Part shown: one piece after another, positions 11,679 to 18,949 of the stretch
Position numbering within the stretch: position 1 is the stretch's first letter
How the letters are laid out: each line of letters starts with the position of its first letter
Assembly (NCBI GenBank): GCA_009377605.1
Contig: WHTT01000065.1
Span: forward strand, 1 to 36,394
DNA: 36,394 nt
Source: Luteitalea sp.
GTDB lineage: Bacteria > Acidobacteriota > Vicinamibacteria > Vicinamibacterales > Vicinamibacteraceae
Direction of reading: 5' to 3'
Position numbers and translations under genes: made by a program
The notes under the pieces: model-generated
What the model saw: the letters and a program-made list of their open reading frames with translations, nothing else
What the model was told of the DNA's origin: nothing
Database searches by the model: none

Positions 11679-12823
11679 TAGCGCCCTCCCAGTAGTTCGT
11701 TGAGCAGGGCGTCCGTTTCGTCGCCGCCGCCGCCACCACCAGCCGCGTCCAATTGCGCGCCAGCCGATGGCTGGAGAATCTTGTCGAACTTCTCCCGCAG
11801 GGTGACGAGTTCCTGCTGTGCCTCCGCCTCCGGCAACCGCTGGGTCAGCCGCGTTGCGGCCGACAGGATGATGTCGAGTTCCGCCCGATTGAGCTGGCCG
11901 AATCCCGTCGCGCCCGTCTGGGACTGGTCCTTCATCTCCCGAATGAGATCCACCACGCGCTGCCCGACGATTTGCCGGAGGGAGGCGTTCGCAGACACGG
12001 TGCCTTCACGCACGCCAAGATCGCGCGACCACACGGGCGTCATCTCGCCAAACAACGCCCGCGACCCCGGCGTCAGTGCGCCTTCTTCCGTCAGGAGGTC
12101 GTCAATCGCCGACCGCATGGTCTGCGCCTGCGCGCGGATGGGTTCCATGCGCGTCTGTTCGTACTGCGCGAGCAACGCGGGGTCACTCGCCATGCCGTGC
12201 ATGACGGTGCCGCGCTGCGTCGGGGTGCCTTCAGGCAGCTGTCCGGATCGCGCGGTCATCGCTGCCAACGCACGCATCCCCGGATCGCCTTGCGCCGCGC
12301 CTCCGGCGCTAGGCCGCGCCGCCTGCGTCTGCCGCGACTGCGCGCCTTGCGCCCCGATCTGTGCCAGCCGCTGCTGATGTAAGCGCGTGTCGCGCGCCTC
12401 CTGCTCGCGTGTGCCCTTCTCCGGATCGAGCACGTCCATCGGAATATCCACGCCCTCACCAGCAGCCATTAGTTGCGCCGTGCGCGGGTCCGCCGTCCTC
12501 TGCTGCAGCCCTTCGATCGTCATGCGCCGCACGGCGCGCTCGTTGCCGACCTGACGGCGATCCGCCGCGTCCACGTCGTCGAGGCGGCCCTGGCGCGCAG
12601 CCTGCCCCGCGCGGTACTCCTCGTCGGCGGCGAACTGATCCTCTTGCAGCGTGAGTCCACGATTCGCCCGTTGCCCGGCTGCGGCCTGCAGATCGAGCTG
12701 CTGTCCCGCGCGCTGGTTCTCGATCTGGCGCTGTTCCTCCAGCAGCCGTTGCGTGATCAGCTGCTTCAGCGCATCCGCGCCCGCCGCCGCCCCCATCGAG
12801 CGCCCGAAGCCCAGACCGGCCAT
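11678..12823 (-). CDS. Internal virion/structural protein, coiled coil (381 aa)
   Basis: 381 residues from the ATG at 12823, which overlaps the upstream stop by one base (TAATG). The Gln/Arg-rich N-terminal part (LITQRLLEEQRQIENQRAGQ) reads as a long coiled coil. A second region (LNRAELDIILSAATRLTQRL, PEAEAQQELVTLREKF) resembles helical internal virion proteins of P22- and T7-like phages in style. The end is Gly-rich. Likely part of the DNA ejection apparatus; assigned by position and composition. Confidence 0.6.
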   Translation of the reverse strand: MAGLGFGRSMGAAAGADALKQLITQRLLEEQRQIENQRAGQQLDLQAAAGQRANRGLTLQEDQFAADEEYRAGQAARQGRLDDVDAADRRQVGNERAVRRMTIEGLQQRTADPRTAQLMAAGEGVDIPMDVLDPEKGTREQEARDTRLHQQRLAQIGAQGAQSRQTQAARPSAGGAAQGDPGMRALAAMTARSGQLPEGTPTQRGTVMHGMASDPALLAQYEQTRMEPIRAQAQTMRSAIDDLLTEEGALTPGSRALFGEMTPVWSRDLGVREGTVSANASLRQIVGQRVVDLIREMKDQSQTGATGFGQLNRAELDIILSAATRLTQRLPEAEAQQELVTLREKFDKILQPSAGAQLDAAGGGGGGDETDALLNELLGGR

Positions 12824-13620
12824 TACTGCACCCCCCGCAGGCGCGGATCGATCAGGCCCGCCAGTAGGCGCGGGTCGGCGGTGTTCGGGAGCGGGGCCTG
12901 GAGACCTGGCTGGCGGTTGATCTGGCCCGCCGTCAACTCCGGCCGCTGCCACGGTTGCAGATACCGCTGATCGGGCAGGCTCTCCTGACGATCTTGCTGA
13001 CGACCCTTGAGCCCTTCACCCACCGCGCCGATGATGTTGCCGATGGTGCCGACCGTGCCCATCGTTTTCTCCATGCCGCCCGCGTCTGGGATCGGCGTGA
13101 GGCTTGGGGCGTCGATCAGATAATCGCTCGCCGTGCTGCCGGCCAGGCGGCGCTTCACGGCGTCCTGCACCAAGTTCTGGCCGATCCCGCGCGTCTCTGC
13201 ACCGAACAGGGACGGCCTTAACCCTCCGCTGATCTGGCCCATCGGGATGCCAGAGGGGGCGCTGATGTTGACGTCTTGGACGTTGGCCAGCGCATCGCCG
13301 TACGCGGCCTGCTTGGCGTCCTGCGTCGGCGCCGATCTAGCCATGTCCTCAGCCGTGAACCGCGCGTTCTGCTGCGTGCCGTAGATGTCCGCCGCGGTAC
13401 GATCGCGTGACAGGTTTAAGAGGGCTTCCGTTTCGCGGCCCTGCGCCTGTCCTGCCGCGGTATTGCCGGCGACGTTGCCGACCGAGCCGAGCACATCACC
13501 AGCCTTCCCGATCCCGCTCAGGATCTTCGCGCCCGTGCCCGCGGCCCCGGCGCCGAGCGCCAACGCTGACGCCCCGCCTGTGAACGGAATCGCGGCAATC
13601 GGCGCCGCGACACTCAACAC
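12823..13620 (-). CDS. Internal virion/structural protein with hydrophobic start (265 aa)
   Basis: 265 residues with an Ala/Gly-rich hydrophobic N-terminus (IAAIPFTGGASALALGAGAA), then a helical middle and a Pro/Gln-rich end. The first usable start here is a GTG at 13620, but it sits directly against GGGAAGG. Upstream the frame stays open and reads GFWSGLGKV behind an ideal GGGAGGG, with ACG exactly 7 bases away at 13647. The true start may be that ACG, or a mutated ATG. A membrane-active ejection protein is likely from composition and location. Confidence 0.6.
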   Translation of the reverse strand: MLSVAAPIAAIPFTGGASALALGAGAAGTGAKILSGIGKAGDVLGSVGNVAGNTAAGQAQGRETEALLNLSRDRTAADIYGTQQNARFTAEDMARSAPTQDAKQAAYGDALANVQDVNISAPSGIPMGQISGGLRPSLFGAETRGIGQNLVQDAVKRRLAGSTASDYLIDAPSLTPIPDAGGMEKTMGTVGTIGNIIGAVGEGLKGRQQDRQESLPDQRYLQPWQRPELTAGQINRQPGLQAPLPNTADPRLLAGLIDPRLRGVQ

Positions 13621-13651
13621 CTTCCCAAGCCCACTCCAGAATCCCGTATAG

Positions 13652-13957
13652 CTACCCTCCCAACTTCCGCATCAGGGCTTCTCGAATCAGCTGCGGCGAC
13701 ACCATCGGCGGACCTGACTTCGCGAGGCCGCCGGCCATCTCCATGCCGGGTATCGGGACGGGCTGCATCCGCGTGGCGCCGAACGAGGGCGCAAGCCCCC
13801 CGGCCGCGCCCACAAGGCCAGGCAGCGCAGCGCCGACGCCCGCCATCGGCTGTGGCGCAGGGGCCGGCGCGATGCCTTCGCGAATAGGCGGGGGCTGTAA
13901 CTGGCCGCCCTGCCGCTTCATCCGCTCCATCGTCGATTCCCCGTCGATTAGTGCCAT
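13652..13957 (-). CDS. Pro/Gly-rich small virion-region protein (101 aa)
   Basis: 101 residues, low complexity: Pro-rich (LQPPPIREGIAPAPAPQP), Gly/Ala-rich (GLVGAAGGLAPSFGATRM), and a short helical end (VSPQLIREALMRKLGG) that resembles a docking helix. It sits between two internal virion candidates. Function unknown; a scaffold- or linker-like virion part is possible. Confidence 0.55.
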   Translation of the reverse strand: MALIDGESTMERMKRQGGQLQPPPIREGIAPAPAPQPMAGVGAALPGLVGAAGGLAPSFGATRMQPVPIPGMEMAGGLAKSGPPMVSPQLIREALMRKLGG

Positions 13958-13966
13958 GTCGTCTCC

Positions 13967-14887
13967 TTAGAAAAACGGCAGCGTGGAGTCCCGATTGGCC
14001 TGATACTGCAAGGCCGTGTAGTTGAACCCGAGGCGTTCCCGCTCGATCTCCGCCTGCAGGTTCGCGAGCTGCAGCTGCAGCGCCCGCGCGCTGTCCGCGT
14101 CCCCAATCCCGATGGCCAGATTCAGCCCTTGCATCAGCCGGTCGCGATCGGATTCGAGCTGCTGGAGCAGGAGGCCGCCTTCGTACGCGCCCTGCGCTTC
14201 GCCCTGGCGCTGCGCGATCCCCGCCACGTCTCCGCGAAAGGCCTTCGCGCCGAACCCGCCGGAGTCGTCGTACGCGCGCCGCTCGGCCGCCTCAGCTCGC
14301 TGCTGATCCGCGCTGCGCTGGAGGGCCACGCGGTTGGCCTGCACGGCGGGCGCGAGGGCTGGATCACTCAGGCTCGACGTGCGATTGCCCTGTGCGATGA
14401 TCTCCATCAGCTGCTGGATGACGAGCTCGCGCAGCGGGTCATTCTGCGGCTGCGATGTGCCGCCGCCGCTGGTATTGCCCCCCAGGTAGCCGCTGTACGC
14501 AGACTGCAGGTCGTTACTCCCGCCGCCGCTCTGGCCGCCGGCCAACGCGGACACTAGCCGATGGGCATCGCCGGGATTGCGCGCGAGAAAGTCCTCCGCG
14601 TCCGCATCTGAAATCCCTGCCGCCCGCGCCGCCGCTCTGGCGGCATCGGATTGCGATTGCGTCAGGCTGCTGCCCTCGCGGATGGTTTCGCCGATGCCGT
14701 CGATATAGCCGCCGCTGCCAGACTGCACGTAGGGCTTGGACGGGTCGGCGGTCGGATTTGCGCGGTTGATCTCTCCTGCGCGACCCGTCGCGTTCGGGTT
14801 CGGCCCCGGCTGCGGCGTCATCGTCGGCCTATCGAGATACGGGACCGGTGGTTCGTCGTTGATGTCGTCGATGTATTTACGCGCCAT
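13967..14887 (-). CDS. Virion-associated protein, disordered and coiled coil (306 aa)
   Basis: 306 residues. The N-terminal third is Pro/Gly/Ser-rich (NPNATGRAGEINRANPTA, GGNTSGGG), with ISDADAEDFLARNPGDAHRL in the middle. The last third is helical and Gln-rich (QLESDRDRLMQGLNLAIG, RALQLQLANLQAEIERE). This head-tail-region composition is common among structural proteins of metagenomic podoviruses. Located after the nozzle and fibre-like genes. Confidence 0.55.
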   Translation of the reverse strand: MARKYIDDINDEPPVPYLDRPTMTPQPGPNPNATGRAGEINRANPTADPSKPYVQSGSGGYIDGIGETIREGSSLTQSQSDAARAAARAAGISDADAEDFLARNPGDAHRLVSALAGGQSGGGSNDLQSAYSGYLGGNTSGGGTSQPQNDPLRELVIQQLMEIIAQGNRTSSLSDPALAPAVQANRVALQRSADQQRAEAAERRAYDDSGGFGAKAFRGDVAGIAQRQGEAQGAYEGGLLLQQLESDRDRLMQGLNLAIGIGDADSARALQLQLANLQAEIERERLGFNYTALQYQANRDSTLPFF

Positions 14888-14899
14888 GTCTTCGCGCTC

Positions 14900-15763
14900 C
14901 TACAGGTTCTGGTATTCGACGATCTCTACGATCATCGTTCGCGTTTGGGTGTCACTGCCGGTGATCCGTAAGTTTGTGTTGCTGGTGAGACGCGCCGTCT
15001 GCGGCGCCGCGAACGCGTTCTCCGCGGCCGAGGACTCGGAGTACGACGAACATCGGACGATCACCGCCTTGGTGTAATCAGCCAGCGTCGTCCCCAAGGC
15101 ATAGTTCTGCGTGACGCCGCCGCCACTCGCGAACGTCACATCCATCCGTTGGACCGATCGCACCTGAGTCACTGGCCCACCCTCCACGCGCCATATCTCT
15201 GATCCACTGTCGTAATATCCAAGCGCGACCCCGCCAGTGCGCAGCACGAAGTCCTGGCCGCCACTGACCGCGATGCGATTGCCGGCCACCGAGCTTCCAG
15301 AGTTGTGCGCCAGCGTGAGCGTGAAGTTGCCACGATTGACGAGGTACAGGAAGCGCCGCCGCGCCAACAGCGCGCCTCGCGAGATGCCCGTGATCGTGCG
15401 GGCCGCATCGCTTTCGAGTTCCAGAATGACGGCCTCTTCGATGCCGTCCGGCGCGTAGTTGTTCTGGTTCGCGGTGATCGGCGCAGCTCTGAGTACAGCC
15501 CCGCCCCCGAGCGGCGCCGCCCCGCCATCGCCTTCAAAGGCCCACGGGCCCCCAAGAAACCGCAGCCCCGCGCGCATTTCGAGCAAGGCATCAGACCGAT
15601 CGCGCGCTTGGTCGAGGGAGAGCGCGGTGATGTGCGTGTGCGCGCCGAAGGCGTCGTGCTCCTGCGTGATCATCGCTTCGGCTTCCACAAAGCCGTCTTC
15701 GATGTTCCGCTGCTCGGCGTACGGTTCGCGCGGCCCTGATCCGCCCTGATAGCTAATCGGCAT
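14900..15763 (-). CDS. Tail-associated beta-rich protein (287 aa)
   Basis: 287 residues. The N-terminal part (EQRNIEDGFVEAEAMITQEH, LSLDQARDRSDALLEM) is helical; the rest is beta-rich with phage-fibre-like text (RRRFLYLVNRGNFTLTLAHN, SGSSVAGNRIAVSGGQDFVL, SGSEIWRVEGG). The middle portion with NRIAVSGGQDFVL resembles receptor-binding or fibre-tip beta domains. The start overlaps the nozzle stop by one base (TGATG). Likely a tail or fibre component; the exact role is uncertain. Confidence 0.55.
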   Translation of the reverse strand: MPISYQGGSGPREPYAEQRNIEDGFVEAEAMITQEHDAFGAHTHITALSLDQARDRSDALLEMRAGLRFLGGPWAFEGDGGAAPLGGGAVLRAAPITANQNNYAPDGIEEAVILELESDAARTITGISRGALLARRRFLYLVNRGNFTLTLAHNSGSSVAGNRIAVSGGQDFVLRTGGVALGYYDSGSEIWRVEGGPVTQVRSVQRMDVTFASGGGVTQNYALGTTLADYTKAVIVRCSSYSESSAAENAFAAPQTARLTSNTNLRITGSDTQTRTMIVEIVEYQNL

Positions 15764-17730
15764 CAGACCACCACCGGTTCGCGCTGCTCATAGGGCAGGC
15801 TGATCGCGTCAATCGTCCACGCCGACGCCACGGCGGAGGCGTCCCCGATGCGAATGGCAACGGCTTTGGCATCGGCGGTGAACCCGGCTTCAATGGCCTT
15901 CGCGATGCGCGTTTCCGTCTCGGCGTCCGATACGGCGCTCATCGTCACGTCGGCCGTCCGTGTCTCCGCGCCGTAGTCGCGGATGAAGGACGCCCGCAGG
16001 GTGTGACTGCCGACACTCCCGAGCACGATCGGGTTGTCCGTCTGGCACAGGTGATGGAGTTGGCCGAAGTGCCGATCGGGCAGCTCCACGTACGCCTGGA
16101 ACGCCGTCCCCGCGTCATCGGTATCTGCGGTGTCACACTTCCAGAGCCGCGTCACCGCGCCGTGTTGACCGATGTAGGGCTTTAGATCGCGGCTCATCGT
16201 GGCGCCGATGGTGTTGCTGAACATGAAGGAGCAGCGCGCCTTCGCACTCTCGCCCGTGTGCTGCGCCCAGCCATCCCGCACCACGCCTGCCTCAATCACG
16301 CGCCCGAGGCGTTCGTCGAAGACGATCTTGACGTTCGGCTCGTTGTTCGCGCCCGTCGAGAGCCACCACCAAATCTGATGTTTGTCGGCGTGCCGGACGC
16401 CATGCCCTACCACCGTGGACGCGGCGAGATTCACCGTGTCCCAGATGTCCTGCACGTCCCACACGATCTTTTGTAGCCCGTAGACGGGGCTGTAGCGTAC
16501 GGGTCCCTGCGCGGAGATCCACGCCACGATCGGGCGCCCCGCATCGTCTTCGCCCTTCACGACGGTCTGTTGCCGGATGCTCCCGACCACTTCGGACACC
16601 AGCTTGCGGCGATACGGGTCCGCTTCGATGCCGGTCGGAATCAGGCGCCAGGTCTGATTGTTCTTCAGCACCAGCACCATGTTTTCGATCGGGCCGCCGA
16701 ACCCGGTGATGAAGCCGCCGTCCCGTTCGTTGAACGGGATTTCGTTGTCGGTCGGTAGCCGCTCGTCGTCGTAGTACCCCGCCGAAGTTGTGCCGAGCAC
16801 GGGCGAGAAAAACACCGTATTCGGCGGCGTGCCGCTTTCCCAGCCACCCGCCCAGAGCATCCGGTTGTTGTCCGCGATGGCGTACTTGAAGCTGGAGGGC
16901 GTCGTGTAGTCGCCGGCCGTCGGCTCTAGGTCGCCACTGCTGTAGCCGCTCGGGTCAGCGCTGTCGTCGGTAATGGTCGTTCCGACTACCGTCGTCGCCA
17001 ACAGGAAGAACGGCCCAGCCTCGGCCGCCGCGCCGTACAACTCCCAATGCGTCTCACCTTCGTTGAGGGCATCCGCCTTGGTGACGCGCGCCGCCGTGCC
17101 CGTGCCGCTAGGGGTGAACATCACGGCATCCGTGGCTTCCGAGCGCAGGACGGTGGTGCCGCCGACTTGGACGGTGTACCGCTGCTTGTACCACCGCGCC
17201 GTGGCCGCATAGGTGCCAGACCCCGTATTCGCGATGTCACCGCTCGTAAAGCCGGTCGGCGGATCCAGGCCCGCCCGCCGCAACGCGCTCGTGCTGATCG
17301 CGGGGTCGAAAATCTGGTAGCGGTCCTGCGCGGTGTCCCCGAAGATGTGCAGCTTGCCGTTGAAGCTCACAAACCAGACATCTTGCGGCCGGCTGGTGAT
17401 GTTGTCCTTCCACGTCGGGTTGCTCCACGTTCCCGCCGCGTTGCGCGCGATGACCGGCGTGGCCGCGTCATCCACCAGCCACATCTCTGCGGCCGTCTCT
17501 GAGGCGCTGGGCACATGGCGTGCGCCCGCGCTCACGATGCCGGTCAGGCCCGCGCTGCTCAGGCTGACGCTGGCCGCGCCCCCGCGCTTCCGCGCAAAGG
17601 AGGCGCGGAAGAAATCGACGTTCAGCGCCTCTTTCACCTTGTAGTCGGGAATCTGAATAGGGGCGGACGTCGAGCCATCCCGCCCCCGCAGGCCCATCCA
17701 CTGGAGATACTTCCGCTGGGCGCCCGCCAT
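15763..17730 (-). CDS. Tail nozzle/tubular protein B-like (655 aa)
   Basis: 655 residues of mostly beta structure with repeated blades (MWLVDDAATPVIARNAAGTW, VWFVSFNGKLHIFGD, MLWAGGWESGTPPNTVFFSP, VAWISAQGPVRYSP). The start (IQIPDYKVKEALNVDFFRAS, FARKRGG) is characteristic of podovirus tail-tube nozzle proteins such as T7 gp12 and its relatives, which form the tube end and are often beta-propeller-like. It lies immediately after the small 81-residue gene and adaptor, as expected for an adaptor-nozzle pair. Confidence 0.75.
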   Translation of the reverse strand: MAGAQRKYLQWMGLRGRDGSTSAPIQIPDYKVKEALNVDFFRASFARKRGGAASVSLSSAGLTGIVSAGARHVPSASETAAEMWLVDDAATPVIARNAAGTWSNPTWKDNITSRPQDVWFVSFNGKLHIFGDTAQDRYQIFDPAISTSALRRAGLDPPTGFTSGDIANTGSGTYAATARWYKQRYTVQVGGTTVLRSEATDAVMFTPSGTGTAARVTKADALNEGETHWELYGAAAEAGPFFLLATTVVGTTITDDSADPSGYSSGDLEPTAGDYTTPSSFKYAIADNNRMLWAGGWESGTPPNTVFFSPVLGTTSAGYYDDERLPTDNEIPFNERDGGFITGFGGPIENMVLVLKNNQTWRLIPTGIEADPYRRKLVSEVVGSIRQQTVVKGEDDAGRPIVAWISAQGPVRYSPVYGLQKIVWDVQDIWDTVNLAASTVVGHGVRHADKHQIWWWLSTGANNEPNVKIVFDERLGRVIEAGVVRDGWAQHTGESAKARCSFMFSNTIGATMSRDLKPYIGQHGAVTRLWKCDTADTDDAGTAFQAYVELPDRHFGQLHHLCQTDNPIVLGSVGSHTLRASFIRDYGAETRTADVTMSAVSDAETETRIAKAIEAGFTADAKAVAIRIGDASAVASAWTIDAISLPYEQREPVVV

Positions 17731-17975
17731 CAGAGTCCCAACGCCTCGTCCACCGTCGCGCGGGCGCTGGCCGGTGCGGTACGGTAGGCGTCCGCCACCA
17801 GCTGCAGCCGTGCTTCGATGAACTCCGCGACGATCGGCTGGAGCATGGCGTCGATGGCGTGATCCACAAACGCCGCGTTGTCGGAGAAGTCGCCGCCCGC
17901 CTCAGTGGCCTTCAGGCGCTTCGCCGTAATCGCCGCTTCCTGCACCGGTCCGGTGGTCTTGGTGTACGTCGCCAT
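17730..17975 (-). CDS. Small helical head-tail region protein (81 aa)
   Basis: 81 residues, all-helical by composition (QEAAITAKRLKATEAGGDFS, ARLQLVADAYRTAPASARAT). I use the ATG at 17975, which overlaps the adaptor stop in a TGATG junction; a start 12 bases earlier lies inside the adaptor gene. Similar short helical genes sit between adaptor and nozzle genes in many podoviruses. Function unknown. Confidence 0.6.
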   Translation of the reverse strand: MATYTKTTGPVQEAAITAKRLKATEAGGDFSDNAAFVDHAIDAMLQPIVAEFIEARLQLVADAYRTAPASARATVDEALGL

Positions 17976-18949
17976 CAGGGCAGCCACACGTCAGCCGGAT
18001 ACCAGCCGCCTAGATTGCTGAAGCCGATCGATGCGCCCTGCGGAATCCACCGCTGTGAGGGCGGGAACTGCACATACGCCCGCGCCTTGCGCCAGCCCGT
18101 TTCCCAGTCCCGCTCCGCAAGGGCGCGGCGCGCCTCGTCGTCGCCTTTCTCGTACTCGTCCATGCGCGCCCCAGCCGCGATGACGTAGTGGAACTCCTCC
18201 GGCACCAGCGGCGTATCGTTGGCCTGCGCGAGATCGGGGATCTGTGTGGTGAAGTCCACGTTGTAGGTGATGACGCTGGCCGGCGTGGGCCAGAGCAGCA
18301 CGATGAAGTACTTCCCTGCCACCTGCCCGATAGGAATGGCGCCGAGCTCCGTCCCAGCCCCGCTGTCCTCGTGGAGCGTGATCCGACCGACCGCCGCCGC
18401 GCTGACGAAGAACTTCGTCACCTGCTCGGCATCGGTGATGGCGGCCCCGAGACTCACCGCCGTCAGGCCCGTCATCGTGACGCTGAGGGTTCGCGGCATC
18501 TGGCCTGTCCGCACGACTTCGACGTAGCAGGTGCCAGTGTCGCTCGCGCTCGTGCTCTTGACGAACAGTTCCGAGGCATCGGCCGGCTGCGTCGCCACCG
18601 GCTGATAGCCGACCGGCACGAACACCTCCGGCGTCCCGTCCTCGTTGATGGCGTTCGGGTCCACATTGCGGAGCCACTCCAGCGACCGCTCGGTCAGCGG
18701 GATCTGGTTCGTCGTCTCGTAGACGGTGTTAATGCGACTAACGGCCGGCCCGAAGGCGTACCGCTGCTGCGAGGCGACGGAGTCCAGCGTGGTCTGGAAG
18801 TCCGCCACCTGCCCGTTACCCATCAGCGACCGCAGTCGGCGGTACCGCTGGTTGATAAAGCGGCGTATCCGTGCCTGCGTCACCGTGTCCGGCGTGAGGC
18901 TCTTGCCGAGCCGTGAATAGATGTCCGTTTCGATCTCAAGTAGGGTCAT
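17975..18949 (-). CDS. Head-tail adaptor (tubular protein A-like)
   Basis: 324 residues. The N-terminus (IETDIYSRLGKSLTPDTVTQ, RIRRFINQRYRRLRSL) and C-terminus (FHYVIAAGARMDEYEKGDDE, RRALAERDWETGWRKA) are the helical bundle of podovirus adaptor proteins (gp11 of T7, gp4 of P22 and the SU10-type adaptor family). Between them lies a beta-rich insertion (TGTCYVEVVRTGQMPRTLSV, AAITDAEQVTKFFVSAAAVG) resembling an Ig-like module. It bridges the portal ring and the tail nozzle. It overlaps the tailspike stop by 4 bases (ATGA). Confidence 0.8.
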   Translation of the reverse strand: MTLLEIETDIYSRLGKSLTPDTVTQARIRRFINQRYRRLRSLMGNGQVADFQTTLDSVASQQRYAFGPAVSRINTVYETTNQIPLTERSLEWLRNVDPNAINEDGTPEVFVPVGYQPVATQPADASELFVKSTSASDTGTCYVEVVRTGQMPRTLSVTMTGLTAVSLGAAITDAEQVTKFFVSAAAVGRITLHEDSGAGTELGAIPIGQVAGKYFIVLLWPTPASVITYNVDFTTQIPDLAQANDTPLVPEEFHYVIAAGARMDEYEKGDDEARRALAERDWETGWRKARAYVQFPPSQRWIPQGASIGFSNLGGWYPADVWLP

